A stretch of DNA of 33,599 nt from Thermoguttaceae bacterium (GTDB taxonomy: Bacteria; Planctomycetota; Planctomycetia; Pirellulales; Thermoguttaceae), in assembly GCA_017408405.1 (NCBI GenBank), contig JAFQUP010000148.1, positions 1 to 33,599 of the forward strand, written 5' to 3'. The translations under genes and the position numbers were made by a program. Positions 24,835 through 32,915 of the stretch are shown here, in pieces. The first letter of the stretch is position 1, and every line of letters begins with the position of its first letter. Under the pieces are notes generated by a model that saw only the letters and a list, made by a program, of their open reading frames with translations, did not search any database and had not been told where the DNA came from.

Positions 24835-26457
24835 ATGTTAGCAAAACTCAAGACGCTTACGCTCCGTGGAATCGACGCGCTGCCGGTCGATGTGGAAATT
24901 GACATCACACAAGGAAATACTGGCATCATTCTGGTCGGTCTTCCCTCCCAGGTCGTTAAAGAGAGCATTCAGCGAGTTCTTCGCGCGCTGGAAAATTCCG
25001 GTCATCGATTGCCGGGAAATTCCGTTTTGATCAATCTCGCGCCTGCCGAAATGCAGAAGCAGGCCGCGTCATTTGACTTGCCGATCGCGGTGGGGTTTAT
25101 CGCGGGGCAGGGGTCGCTTCCTTTCGAGAAGCTGGAAGAATACGTCATCGTGGGTGAATTGGCCCTTGACGGCACTTTGCGTCCCGTTCGCGGGGCACTC
25201 TCCATGGCTTTGGCCTGCGATAAAATCCGCTTGGAGAATCCAAAAATCAAGGGACTGATTCTGCCGGCGGAGAACGCGGCGGAGGCGGCTGTCGTCGAAT
25301 CGATTGACGTGATTCCGGTCTCATCGATCAGTCAGCTGCTGGGGTTTCTCGTCGGCGATATTGAGATTGAGCCGGCTCCGTCAAATCTGGATGAAATTTA
25401 CGCCGAATACTCGGATTACGGCTTGGATTTCGCGGATGTCCGCGGGCAGGAAATGGCCAAGCGCGCGATGATGATCGCCGCGGCCGGGGCGCATAATATG
25501 CTCATGATTGGGCCTCCCGGTTCCGGGAAAACGATGCTGGCCAAGCGTCTCCCCACTGTTCTCCCTGATCTTTTGCCCTCCGAATCCGTTGAAACGACCC
25601 GCATCTACAGTTCGCTGGGAAAGGTAACGTCCAGAACGCCACTGATCATTACCCGGCCGTTCCGTTCTCCACACCACACGATCAGTGATTCGGGAATGGT
25701 CGGAGGAGGAAGTATTCCCGCGCCGGGTGAAATTTCGCTGGCGCATAATGGAGTGCTTTTTCTGGATGAGCTGCCCGAATTCAGCCGACGCACTCTGGAA
25801 GTCCTTCGCCAGCCGCTTGAAGACCGCGAAGTCACCATTTCCCGCGCGCAGGCAACGGCGACTTTCCCAAGCGATTTCATGCTCGTTGCCGCCATGAACC
25901 CATGCCCGTGCGGGTTTCGCGGGGATCTCCGAAGGAAATGCAATTGCTCGCCGCCGGCGGTCGAGCGCTACATGTCGAAAATAAGCGGCCCGCTTCTTGA
26001 CCGTATCGACATTCATGTGGAAGTTCCGGCCGTCCCCTTTGAGGAATTGTCGGTAGGTTCAACCTCAACCGGAACAAGCAGCGCGGAAATTCGCCGTGAA
26101 GTGATTCGCGCGAGGAAAATCCAGGCTGACCGCTTCGGATACGTTTTGGGAACGTACGATTCGGAGCGCGAAAACATTCAGGATGGAAAGCGAAGAGCCG
26201 ACTTGACGTCTCATTGCGTCCGCTATAACGCGCAGATGACGAGCAAGCAAATCAGGAAATTCTGCGGCTTGAGTCAGGCCGGTATTCTCCAGATGAGAGC
26301 GGCCATGGAGCAGTTCGGACTCTCCGCGCGTGCCCATGACAAAGTGTTGAGAATCGCGAGAACCATCGCGGATTTGGACGCCTCGGAGAACATTCAGTCG
26401 GACCACCTGGCCGAAGCGATTAACTATCGTGTCCTGGACAGAACCCTCTGGACCTGA
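24835..26457 (+). CDS. comM: ComM/YifB-family AAA+ ATPase (Mg-chelatase-like)
   Basis: 540 residues, complete and slightly longer than usual (~510). The start matches the family ([27 protein letters not shown]), though no Shine-Dalgarno site is seen. It has the N-terminal Lon-like beta domain (to ~180), then an AAA+ core with Walker A GPPGSGKT (226-233), Walker B LFLDE (D311, E312) and an NPCPCG cysteine motif (C357), an arginine-rich '[12 protein letters not shown]' segment, and the C-terminal Mg-chelatase lid. In Vibrio and Acinetobacter ComM is a hexameric helicase driving branch migration during natural transformation; in other bacteria its role is less clear. It stands alone in its transcription unit. 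Confidence 0.95.
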   Translation: MLAKLKTLTLRGIDALPVDVEIDITQGNTGIILVGLPSQVVKESIQRVLRALENSGHRLPGNSVLINLAPAEMQKQAASFDLPIAVGFIAGQGSLPFEKLEEYVIVGELALDGTLRPVRGALSMALACDKIRLENPKIKGLILPAENAAEAAVVESIDVIPVSSISQLLGFLVGDIEIEPAPSNLDEIYAEYSDYGLDFADVRGQEMAKRAMMIAAAGAHNMLMIGPPGSGKTMLAKRLPTVLPDLLPSESVETTRIYSSLGKVTSRTPLIITRPFRSPHHTISDSGMVGGGSIPAPGEISLAHNGVLFLDELPEFSRRTLEVLRQPLEDREVTISRAQATATFPSDFMLVAAMNPCPCGFRGDLRRKCNCSPPAVERYMSKISGPLLDRIDIHVEVPAVPFEELSVGSTSTGTSSAEIRREVIRARKIQADRFGYVLGTYDSERENIQDGKRRADLTSHCVRYNAQMTSKQIRKFCGLSQAGILQMRAAMEQFGLSARAHDKVLRIARTIADLDASENIQSDHLAEAINYRVLDRTLWT

Positions 26458-26574
26458 CGCGCACCACGCTTTTTCCCGGCTGAAATGATGCTTGGCCGGA
26501 ACAGGCGTTTGGCGGAAGAAACGCTTGCCGGAACAGATGCCCGAAACGAACGATGACGGCCGATTCAGGAGACG

Positions 26575-26613
26575 CCGCGCGAAAATCACGCGGAATTCAT
26601 GAATTTCGCGCGG
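26575..26613. terminator. Hairpin between convergent comM and dus
   Basis: CCGCGCGAAAAT (26575-26586) pairs with AATTTCGCGCGG (26602-26613) with one mismatch; the loop itself contains the palindrome GAATTCATGAATTC. Only a short T-run follows on the plus strand. Its position between convergent genes makes a terminator the likeliest role. Confidence 0.5.
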
Positions 26614-26674
26614 TTTCCTGAAATCAAAACGCGGCGGATTCTTTTTTAACAGAAAAATCAAACGCGAGTATCGC

Positions 26675-27769
26675 TTAAGACGCCTCAGGATTATCCCGCG
26701 GAAAATACTCTTCGATCGCCTGACGAAATTCGGCGGCGGTTCGAGTTCGCGTCACGTGAACCCGGAATTGCCGCGCGTTAGGAAGGCCCACGCCGTAACA
26801 CGGAGCGAACTTTCTCATGAGCATCACGGCTTCCGTTTCCTCATGCTGTTCAAGAAGAACGTCAAAATGTTCAAGAAGAAGACGTTTCTGAAACTCCGCC
26901 GCTGGACGTTTGAGAAGTTCGGAATCATCGGCTCCGGAGTAAAGCGCAAACGCGTCCCGAAAAAGCCATGGCTCATTGAGTGCCGCGCGCCCGATCATGA
27001 CTCCGTCAACACCCCATTTTCTCAACGCCTCATTAGCCTGAAAAGCGCTCCGAATGTCACCGTTTCCAATGACCGGAACGTGAAGAAGAGACTTAATCTC
27101 GGCAATTTTCTCCCAATCGGCTTTGCCGGAATACATTTGGCGCGTCGTGCGTCCGTGAACGGTCACAGCGGAAACTCCGGCGGATTCCAGTGCCTGCGCG
27201 ACCGAGGCGTATGTCATTGATTCCGACGAGAGACCAAGACGCATTTTCGCCGTCACGGGAATCGGCGCGGGCAGTCCCAATGCCGAAGAAGCGCGATGAA
27301 CCGCCTGAACGACCGCTTCCGCCAATTCCGCAATACGTTCCGGGAACTGAAGCAGCCACGACCCGCAGCGCGCTTTCTGAACGACATCCGGCGCGGGACA
27401 GCCAAAATTCATGTCAATGACCTGAATATCGTACTCAAGAACGAGTTTTTCCGCGAATTCCGCCAAAGGCTCCGGCTGATTATCCCAGATCTGAACAGAA
27501 AGAGGAATTCCTGCCGCCCGAAATGGATTTTCGAAGGAGTTTTTCTCACCGCCGTTTTTCTCACGGCTTGGCAACCCAAAAAGCCGGCCATGAAGCGTCT
27601 TTCTCCGCCGCTCCATCTCAAGCGAACCTCTCGCGTGCATCATTTCAGACGCCAAAAGCCCAACGCCGCCAAATTTGAGCAAAATCCTGCGCCAGGCATC
27701 ATTGGAAAAACCGGCCATTGGAGCCTGAACAAAAGGCGAGGGTAACTCTAGAGAACCAATTTTCAACAC
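26675..27769 (-). CDS. dus: tRNA-dihydrouridine synthase (Dus family)
   Basis: 364 residues. It has the flavin TIM barrel: APMAGFSND (16-24), QIWDNQPE, the catalytic-cysteine motif MNFGCPAPDVV (C124), AKMRLG, VHGRTTRQMYSG, VIGNGDI and GVMIGRAALNEPW. It reduces uridines in the tRNA D-loop with FMN and NADPH. The sequence after the cysteine, KARCGSWLL, differs from the usual KGGAGSALL, and an insertion of about 15-20 residues (~61-85, Glu/Lys/Asn-rich) sits between the first strands. The GTG start at 27769 is supported by AAGGAG 7 nt upstream. It is co-transcribed behind the TlpA-like gene (32-nt gap). Which Dus subfamily (A/B/C) is not certain; it looks nearest to DusB. Confidence 0.92.
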   Translation of the reverse strand: MLKIGSLELPSPFVQAPMAGFSNDAWRRILLKFGGVGLLASEMMHARGSLEMERRRKTLHGRLFGLPSREKNGGEKNSFENPFRAAGIPLSVQIWDNQPEPLAEFAEKLVLEYDIQVIDMNFGCPAPDVVQKARCGSWLLQFPERIAELAEAVVQAVHRASSALGLPAPIPVTAKMRLGLSSESMTYASVAQALESAGVSAVTVHGRTTRQMYSGKADWEKIAEIKSLLHVPVIGNGDIRSAFQANEALRKWGVDGVMIGRAALNEPWLFRDAFALYSGADDSELLKRPAAEFQKRLLLEHFDVLLEQHEETEAVMLMRKFAPCYGVGLPNARQFRVHVTRTRTAAEFRQAIEEYFPRDNPEAS

Positions 27770-27801
27770 GAAAAAACTCCTTGCTCCGCTTACCGGGAAA
27801 A

Positions 27802-28560
27802 TTAGCGGTTTTTCCTGCCGATTTCAAGAATACGCTCGATTATCTCATCCGTTAATTCCGCTTCCGGCTGATTCGGCATCCCTTCCCAAATCACGCCGCC
27901 GTACCTCGGCTCGATCAGAATCGCGTGCGGAATTCCCCAAACCTTAAGCGCGTCCGCGCACCGTCTTTTCGTATCGATTGCCACGAAATGGGTCAAATCT
28001 TTCCCCTTAATGGCTCCTGGCATTTCATCAATCGCCTTCCGATCCGTTTCACAGATTGAAATGACGACCAATTCGTCTCCGTATTTTTCCGCCCAGTGGT
28101 TCAGCATCGCCAGTGAACGACGGCACGGAGGACACCACGTCGCCCAAACCTCAATCAAAACGAACTTGCCTTCAAGATCAGGAGGTGCCGCGGAATACCA
28201 TTCCTCAAATTTCAGAAACTGTTTTACCCGCTCGTGAGCAGGGATTTCTGACGTCGCGTCGCTCTCTTCCTGAATCTCGCCTTTTTCATTCAGAATAGGT
28301 ACCGGAATGAAAAGCCACGAATCCGCGTAAAGGCCCTTCATTCGTGAGCGTCTCCCTTTGACTTCAAACGGTGAGGATTCAACCTGAGAGGCCTCTTTTC
28401 CTTCATGACCGGGAAGAATCATCGGACCTTCCAATTCTGACTGTGCCGCCGCGGAGCTTTCAGCGGTCTGGGCGGATAAAATCGAATTCGGATTCAATAC
28501 CAGGCAAAACACGAAAAAAAACGCGAAATTTATTAAAAAACGAAACGAAACGCACTGCAT
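27802..28560 (-). CDS. Secreted TlpA-like thioredoxin-fold protein
   Basis: 252 residues. The signal peptide (NFAFFFVFCLVLNPNSILSAQ) is followed by an unstructured ~60-residue linker, then a TlpA/ResA-type thioredoxin domain with WATWCPPCR (C143, C146) and the cis-proline loop GIPHAILI. It is expected to act outside the cytoplasmic membrane as a disulfide reductase, for example in cytochrome c maturation; the window contains a c-type cytochrome that could be served, which is inference. The ribosome site AAAGGAG lies about 6 nt before the ATG. A promoter is found at 28608-28635, and the dus gene follows in the same transcript. Confidence 0.9.
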   Translation of the reverse strand: MQCVSFRFLINFAFFFVFCLVLNPNSILSAQTAESSAAAQSELEGPMILPGHEGKEASQVESSPFEVKGRRSRMKGLYADSWLFIPVPILNEKGEIQEESDATSEIPAHERVKQFLKFEEWYSAAPPDLEGKFVLIEVWATWCPPCRRSLAMLNHWAEKYGDELVVISICETDRKAIDEMPGAIKGKDLTHFVAIDTKRRCADALKVWGIPHAILIEPRYGGVIWEGMPNQPEAELTDEIIERILEIGRKNR

Positions 28561-28607
28561 TTGAAACTCCTTTGAACAAATTCGAGGGGAAAACGGTTAA
28601 TTCTTTT

Positions 28608-28635
28608 ATTTTAGCAGATTCAGAATTTTCGTAAA
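28608..28635 (-). promoter_or_regulatory. Promoter of the TlpA-like/dus unit
   Basis: On the minus strand TTTACG (28635-28630), a 16-nt spacer and TGC-TAAAAT (-10 at 28613-28608): 4/6 and 5/6 matches with the TGn extension. The -10 region is nearly identical to that at 32814-32822. Confidence 0.55.
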
Positions 28636-28718
28636 TCCCCCGATATGAAAAGTTTGGCGTTTTTTGCCAGGTTTTTACTTTTTTTAGAAAAAATCCAGAA
28701 ATTTTGCCAGGGCGGTCA

Positions 28719-28747
28719 TTGACGGAGGCGATAAAATACGATATACT
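28719..28747 (+). promoter_or_regulatory. tatA promoter
   Basis: TTGACG at 28719-28724 (5/6), a 17-nt spacer and TATACT at 28742-28747 (5/6). The predicted start near 28754 leaves a ~66-nt leader. Confidence 0.72.
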
Positions 28748-28819
28748 GGATAGGTCGTTTTATCCTGACAGAAATGGAAGCGTGAATTTCCTTCAGTTTC
28801 AATTTTGAAAGGAGAAAAC

Positions 28820-29077
28820 ATGTTCCACTATTTACTCGCTTTCGCGGGAATCGGTCCCACTGAGTTCATCGTTTTCGGACTCATTGCGTTACTGTTTTTT
28901 GGTACCCGTCTCCCGAAAGTAGCTCGTTCTTTCGGGCAAAGTATTTCTGAGTTCAAAAAAGGACTCAATGAGGTAAAAAACGACGTAAGTTCGGAATTGG
29001 AAAACGACGCGGCGGAAAAATGCCCTGAGGAACAAACGAAAAACGGCGAAAAAACTGAAAGTGATTTTCAGAACTGA
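28820..29077 (+). CDS. tatA: Twin-arginine translocase subunit TatA/E
   Basis: 85 residues from the ATG at 28820, with AAAGGAG (28808-28814) 5 nt upstream; a TTG at 28805 sits before that site and is not the start. It has the TatA architecture: an N-terminal span (GPTEFIVFGLIALLFFGTRLPKV), the FG hinge, an amphipathic helix (ARSFGQSISEFKKGLNEV) and an acidic disordered tail. TatA oligomers form the pore for folded twin-arginine substrates. TatB and TatC are not in the window. Confidence 0.94.
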   Translation: MFHYLLAFAGIGPTEFIVFGLIALLFFGTRLPKVARSFGQSISEFKKGLNEVKNDVSSELENDAAEKCPEEQTKNGEKTESDFQN

Positions 29078-29094
29078 CTCTTTACGGAGTATTC

Positions 29095-29481
29095 ATGAAG
29101 TTTAGAGAAACCAATAAATCGAGAAAAGCAAAGAAAAGGACCTTTCGGGGACTAATGGTTTCCCTTCTGGTCACTTTGCTGCTTTTCCAGGTCTGGTTTC
29201 CATTTCATGGCGAAGAGCTTCGGCACGACGGCGAATCAGGAAAATGTCAGGTTTCCTGCCAAACGACAGATCAGACTCTTTTTCTGGTCAGACCGCTTCC
29301 GTTACTTCTTGGACAAGCCGGTATTTTGCGAAGCGCCCAGCACTCATTCTTCGGAAATCATTTCTTTTCAATGATTTCGCTAAAGGGAAATTTTTCCCAT
29401 TTTTCTTCTGTCTCGGAAATGCGTCTCATCTTCCTGACGCACCATTTTCACACGCAAATTAATCGCCCGTTGCGGAATTGA
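29095..29481 (+). CDS. Hypothetical small membrane protein after tatA
   Basis: 128 residues with no recognised family. A very basic N-terminus (KSRKAKKR) precedes one hydrophobic span (GLMVSLLVTLLLFQVWFPF); the remainder contains two Cys and several His (HHFHT near the end). GGAG lies 5 nt before the ATG and the gene follows tatA by 17 nt, which supports translation. Composition of the second half is unremarkable, so it could be a lineage-specific protein or a chance frame. Confidence 0.45.
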   Translation: MKFRETNKSRKAKKRTFRGLMVSLLVTLLLFQVWFPFHGEELRHDGESGKCQVSCQTTDQTLFLVRPLPLLLGQAGILRSAQHSFFGNHFFSMISLKGNFSHFSSVSEMRLIFLTHHFHTQINRPLRN

Positions 29482-29592
29482 TTTATCTCTGAAATTCTGT
29501 TTTCAAATTTATCCTCGTTTGTGTTCTGGTCTTTTCACGTGAAAATACCCAAAAGGGGATACTATGCGATTTTCTGATTTCAGGAGAATATC

Positions 29593-29838
29593 ATGACCGA
29601 TAATTTGAATAAAAAAGCTGAAAATATTAATGTCGAAAATACCGAAAACGCGGCTTGGGATGGAAACGATCATCCGGGGCGTTCCGGGTTGATCATGCTC
29701 ATTCTTTGCGTCGTTGGTTTCATTCTCGTCGGAATGGTGAGTAATTCCACGAAAGAGTCAAAAGAAACGGCTCCTGCCGCCGCCGTCTCCGTGGAGACTG
29801 ACGCGCAGAATGTTCCTGCCCCCGCTGAAAATAAATAG
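29593..29838 (+). CDS. Small single-span membrane protein
   Basis: 81 residues: an acidic/Asn-rich N-terminus, a span (SGLIMLILCVVGFILVGMV) and an Ala/Pro/Glu-rich tail. A good ribosome site (AGGAGA, ~6 nt) precedes the ATG. It has no recognised family. It lies 14 nt before the next small membrane gene and is probably co-transcribed with it. Confidence 0.7.
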   Translation: MTDNLNKKAENINVENTENAAWDGNDHPGRSGLIMLILCVVGFILVGMVSNSTKESKETAPAAAVSVETDAQNVPAPAENK

Positions 29839-29852
29839 CCTGGGAGGATTCT

Positions 29853-30059
29853 GTGTCTGAAAAATCGATCTCGTTTCAGCGAGGTTGGGCGGACAGTACC
29901 CCCGCGAAAACGTTTTTGGTTTTCGCGGCCGGATTAACGCTTGGAATTTCCATGACGGTAATTCTTCTTGAAAAAAATTCAGGGAATTTCTCGGACTCGC
30001 AAGCTGTTCCGGTAACTGCCGACGTCTCGTCTGAAAAAACTGTTTTGTCGCGAAAATGA
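29853..30059 (+). CDS. Small single-span membrane protein, GTG start
   Basis: 68 residues. GTG start with GGGAGG 5 nt upstream. A charged N-terminus (SEKSISFQRGWAD) precedes a span (TFLVFAAGLTLGISMTVILL) and a short Ser/Val-rich tail. It has no recognised family. The layout is the same as the preceding gene (N-terminus, one span, short tail), so the pair may function together. A terminator follows. Confidence 0.68.
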   Translation: MSEKSISFQRGWADSTPAKTFLVFAAGLTLGISMTVILLEKNSGNFSDSQAVPVTADVSSEKTVLSRK

Positions 30060-30071
30060 TTTAAATCCAGC

Positions 30072-30111
30072 GAGAGCGGACTTTCAAAATGGAAACGTCC
30101 GCTCTCATTTT
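30072..30111 (+). terminator. Terminator after the small membrane genes
   Basis: GAGAGCGGAC (30072-30081) pairs perfectly with GTCCGCTCTC (30097-30106), followed by ATTTTG. The stem is strong and the T-run short. Confidence 0.7.
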
Positions 30112-30136
30112 GAAAGAAAAGCCATCAAAAGATCTC

Positions 30137-32035
30137 TCAATGATTCTCGGAAAGGCACTGTTTAACGATTTTGGCCGCGATTACGGAGGGGCTGATCTCA
30201 TTGCGAAGCCGGACACATTTCTTTCCCGCGGACTGAAAGGCGCGAACCAGTTCAAGATACTGAAAATGGGAACACTTTGATTTTCGAACGATGAAACACG
30301 AAACGCGGCTGCTGTTTATCCACGCTTCATATCGGCTCATGGCGAAATGATGCCCGCAATCTTCCCAAATAAATTCCGCGTTAAATAAATTTTCGAGTCT
30401 GGCCTTAATCTCCGGATTTGGATTGCCGCCGATAAGGACAATTTGAGTGCCTTGAAATTCCTTTCGAACGCGCAGAATATCTTCCCGTGCCATTGGGGAA
30501 AGTTTTGAGAGCGAATCGGAGCGTTCCGGGTTCCCGGCTTCTCCATGATGAAAGTTTTCGGAAAGACCAGCTTCCAGCGCGGCGGCATTCCCGGCTTCAC
30601 GTTCCTCAAGCGTCTGAATGATTTTCAGGAAAAATGATGATGAGACGACCCACTGAAAATCTTCCGGCTGAAACGATCTCTTTTCGTCCGCGTCCATTTG
30701 CTCAAGAAAACGTTTCGCTTCCGTTTCAGAGACAAACTCCGGCATTTCATCCGCGTACGGCTCCAATGAATCAAGAAAAAACGCCGAATCGTGACTTTCG
30801 CCAAAACGAAGTCCAAGATCTGTCGATATTTTCACGATTTCCTTCCAAATTTCACGACCTGATCGTTCCCCGGTTCCCAATTCGCGAAGAAGCGCGCGAA
30901 TCTTCGAGCGAAGCCTCGAGGCGGAATCTTTCTGATTCAGAGTGTTCAGCGTTTTGAAGTTTTTCTGAATCATCGTGGGAGAAACGCGGCTCTCAAGGTG
31001 AATATGGGGAATATCGCCCGCTTTTTCCGAGACGGACCGGAGAATCTCCGACGCGTCCTGAAGCAATTCGGAATCAGGATAATCCATTCGCGTCTGCTCT
31101 TGAGAGTACGTCCGCAAAACGCAGAGAGAGGAAGCTCCAAGCGACGCGTAAGCGCGCAGTAATTCCAGATGTTCGGGAGTCAGACTCTCCTCAAATTCAT
31201 GAATCCACCGGAATGATTGATACGCCGTGGAAAAAAGTTTCTCCACTTTTTCGCATTCCTGCGGCGAAGAGAGCCGATTGATGAGGCGAGACGAACCGCA
31301 GGATTTTCCAAAAAGTCCTTTTTTGAGTGCCTTGCCCCGTTCCTGAACCTCATGGACGCGAGCGCGAAGATTTTCCACTATTTTCGCGCATTCAAAACGA
31401 ACCAGCGAAAGCCCGCGCTCCTCCTCTTCCGGGAGAGAAAGACGTTTTCCAAAAATAAACGCTTCACTCTTAACCGCCAGCGAGGAGGTTTCTGAACGAG
31501 TCAAAAAACCGCGCGATGAAAAAAATGATTTCTCGCTCAAATTTATCCAAAACGCTCTGTCCTGAGTTTCACTCGGAAACGCGGTTGGCGCCTCACCCCA
31601 CCCAAGCCACTCCGAACGGCATGGGCTAATCATTCGCGAAACGGAAACCGGATCAGGAATCGCGCCTGCTAAAAGCATCCGCTCCGAGGAATGAAGACAG
31701 AAATCCTGAACCGCGGCCAGACCAAGAGCGAAATCCTCATCAGAAACCGGAAATATCGAAAACCCCTTTTTCAAAAGCGGATCCGCGAAAAAAAGAAATT
31801 CCGGCCGTAAAAAAGCGGATTTACGGCAAAGTGGGTAAAAAAGCGCTTCCGACTCCTCAAAAAATTCCGACACGCGGCTTTGGGCACGAAAAATTTCAGG
31901 AGAGGAGTCCGTTAAAGTATCTGAAAAAGTCAAGCCGTAAAATTTTTCACAGAACGTTTTGAGAAATGAGCCGGTAAAACCCAAAAAGTCAAAGTTTCCG
32001 GTCTCTGAAATATCTTTTAAGCTGAAAGTATTCAC
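30137..32035 (-). CDS. Protein with C-terminal DUF2325-like domain
   Basis: 632 residues. The last ~100 (531-632) look like a DUF2325 domain: a beta strand then glycine turn (IVLIGGNPNPE), a middle strand with RVSCFIVRKSKCSHFQY, and KKCVRLRNEISPSVI at the end. The long N-terminal part (1-530) is mostly helical, Ser/Glu-rich, with no family I recognise and no signal peptide. DUF2325 is of unknown function; its fold resembles small nucleotide- or metal-site alpha/beta domains, which is not proof of function. The start is GTG at 32035 without a clear ribosome site; an ATG at 32045 is in another frame and gives only 18 codons. It follows the Ser-rich membrane gene by 29 nt. Confidence 0.8.
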   Translation of the reverse strand: MNTFSLKDISETGNFDFLGFTGSFLKTFCEKFYGLTFSDTLTDSSPEIFRAQSRVSEFFEESEALFYPLCRKSAFLRPEFLFFADPLLKKGFSIFPVSDEDFALGLAAVQDFCLHSSERMLLAGAIPDPVSVSRMISPCRSEWLGWGEAPTAFPSETQDRAFWINLSEKSFFSSRGFLTRSETSSLAVKSEAFIFGKRLSLPEEEERGLSLVRFECAKIVENLRARVHEVQERGKALKKGLFGKSCGSSRLINRLSSPQECEKVEKLFSTAYQSFRWIHEFEESLTPEHLELLRAYASLGASSLCVLRTYSQEQTRMDYPDSELLQDASEILRSVSEKAGDIPHIHLESRVSPTMIQKNFKTLNTLNQKDSASRLRSKIRALLRELGTGERSGREIWKEIVKISTDLGLRFGESHDSAFFLDSLEPYADEMPEFVSETEAKRFLEQMDADEKRSFQPEDFQWVVSSSFFLKIIQTLEEREAGNAAALEAGLSENFHHGEAGNPERSDSLSKLSPMAREDILRVRKEFQGTQIVLIGGNPNPEIKARLENLFNAEFIWEDCGHHFAMSRYEAWINSSRVSCFIVRKSKCSHFQYLELVRAFQSAGKKCVRLRNEISPSVIAAKIVKQCLSENH

Positions 32036-32064
32036 GTTTTGTCATTCAATTCCGGGTACGAACT

Positions 32065-32778
32065 CTATTTCATTTTCATTCGGCGCGTTTCCGCTAATTG
32101 CCAACCGAGAAAAACGTTCCCGCTCAACGAAAGAAGAAGCAGAAAAACACAGAACGTCAATGCCCCCCAGGGACGCTGAACAGGAATAAGCGTTTCAGTC
32201 TCAACGCTCGACAATTGCCGCGCGTCACCCTCCGACGCTGACCCGTTCACAGATTCCGACGAAGATTTCGACACGATCATTTCCTCCGCAGCTGCCAGCT
32301 GAACACCGGAAGAAGAGACACCCGACGATCGAATTACCCCGCTTAACGGGACCGTTTCTTTTTCAGAAATCGTTAAGGGACCAGGCCGCGATTGGGGCAG
32401 GGAAGAAATGACGTGCTGGGCCGAGGCCGATTGATTTTTCTCGTCCGGATCCCCATTCACGGATAAAAGCCCCGCGGAAGCGAACGATGAATGAGGACGC
32501 GAAGTCTCTTTTGAGGTATTTTCCGCGATTTCACGAACACTGCCCGAAATTTCCGTTTCTGAAACGGACTCCGGAGAGGACGTAGGGGATTCCTCAATCG
32601 AAAATTGGAAAGAACGCTCTTCAGAATTTGACGGTACCGCTTCCGGAGAAAAACGCTGAATCACTTCTCCCCAATGGAGAAGCTGCGTATAGTCCGGGCA
32701 AACCGTTAAATTCGCCTGGTGAACCGCTGAATGATGAAACGGCACCAGACTAAAAAAGCAAAGCATCCAAAAACTCAT
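32065..32778 (-). CDS. Ser-rich protein with signal peptide and C-terminal membrane anchor
   Basis: 237 residues. The N-terminus is a signal peptide (MSFWMLCFFSLVPFHHSAV), followed by a short ordered-looking part (VCPDYTQLLHWGEVIQRF), a long Ser/Glu-rich probably disordered stretch (50-195), and a C-terminal span (WGALTFCVFLLLLSLSGNVFLGWQL) ending in a basic tail (ETRRMKMK). The bulk is predicted to be extracytoplasmic. No family is recognised. The ribosome site GGGAGAG lies about 6 nt before the ATG, and a strong promoter is at 32814-32841. It is probably co-transcribed with the DUF2325-like gene. Confidence 0.75.
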   Translation of the reverse strand: MSFWMLCFFSLVPFHHSAVHQANLTVCPDYTQLLHWGEVIQRFSPEAVPSNSEERSFQFSIEESPTSSPESVSETEISGSVREIAENTSKETSRPHSSFASAGLLSVNGDPDEKNQSASAQHVISSLPQSRPGPLTISEKETVPLSGVIRSSGVSSSGVQLAAAEEMIVSKSSSESVNGSASEGDARQLSSVETETLIPVQRPWGALTFCVFLLLLSLSGNVFLGWQLAETRRMKMK

Positions 32779-32813
32779 CGGCCTCTCTCCCTTAATTTTT
32801 CCTCACTCTATTT

Positions 32814-32841
32814 ATTTTAGCAGAAAAACAAAAAAAGTCAA
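32814..32841 (-). promoter_or_regulatory. Extended -10 promoter embedded in an upstream terminator
   Basis: On the minus strand TTGACT (32841-32836), a 16-nt spacer and TGC-TAAAAT (-10 at 32819-32814): 5/6 and 5/6 plus the TGn extension. The T-rich spacer is also the U-run of the terminator of the preceding minus-strand gene. Confidence 0.65.
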
Positions 32842-32875
32842 GGGCACAGGCTGCCGAATGAAATCCGACAGCCTG
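32822..32875 (-). terminator. Terminator of the repeat-bearing membrane-protein gene
   Basis: CAGGCTGCCG (32847-32856) pairs with CGACAGCCTG (32866-32875), with one G-U pair. On the minus strand a T-rich run follows about 8 nt later (plus-strand A-runs 32823-32836). Confidence 0.65.
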
Positions 32876-32915
32876 CTGAAACATTCAGTATTAACGATGA
32901 AAAATCGATTCAAAC

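Noticed and set aside
30089..30280. Plus-strand 63-codon frame after the small membrane genes
   Set aside because: It starts inside the terminator stem at 30072-30106 and overlaps the 3' end of the well-supported DUF2325-like gene on the other strand.
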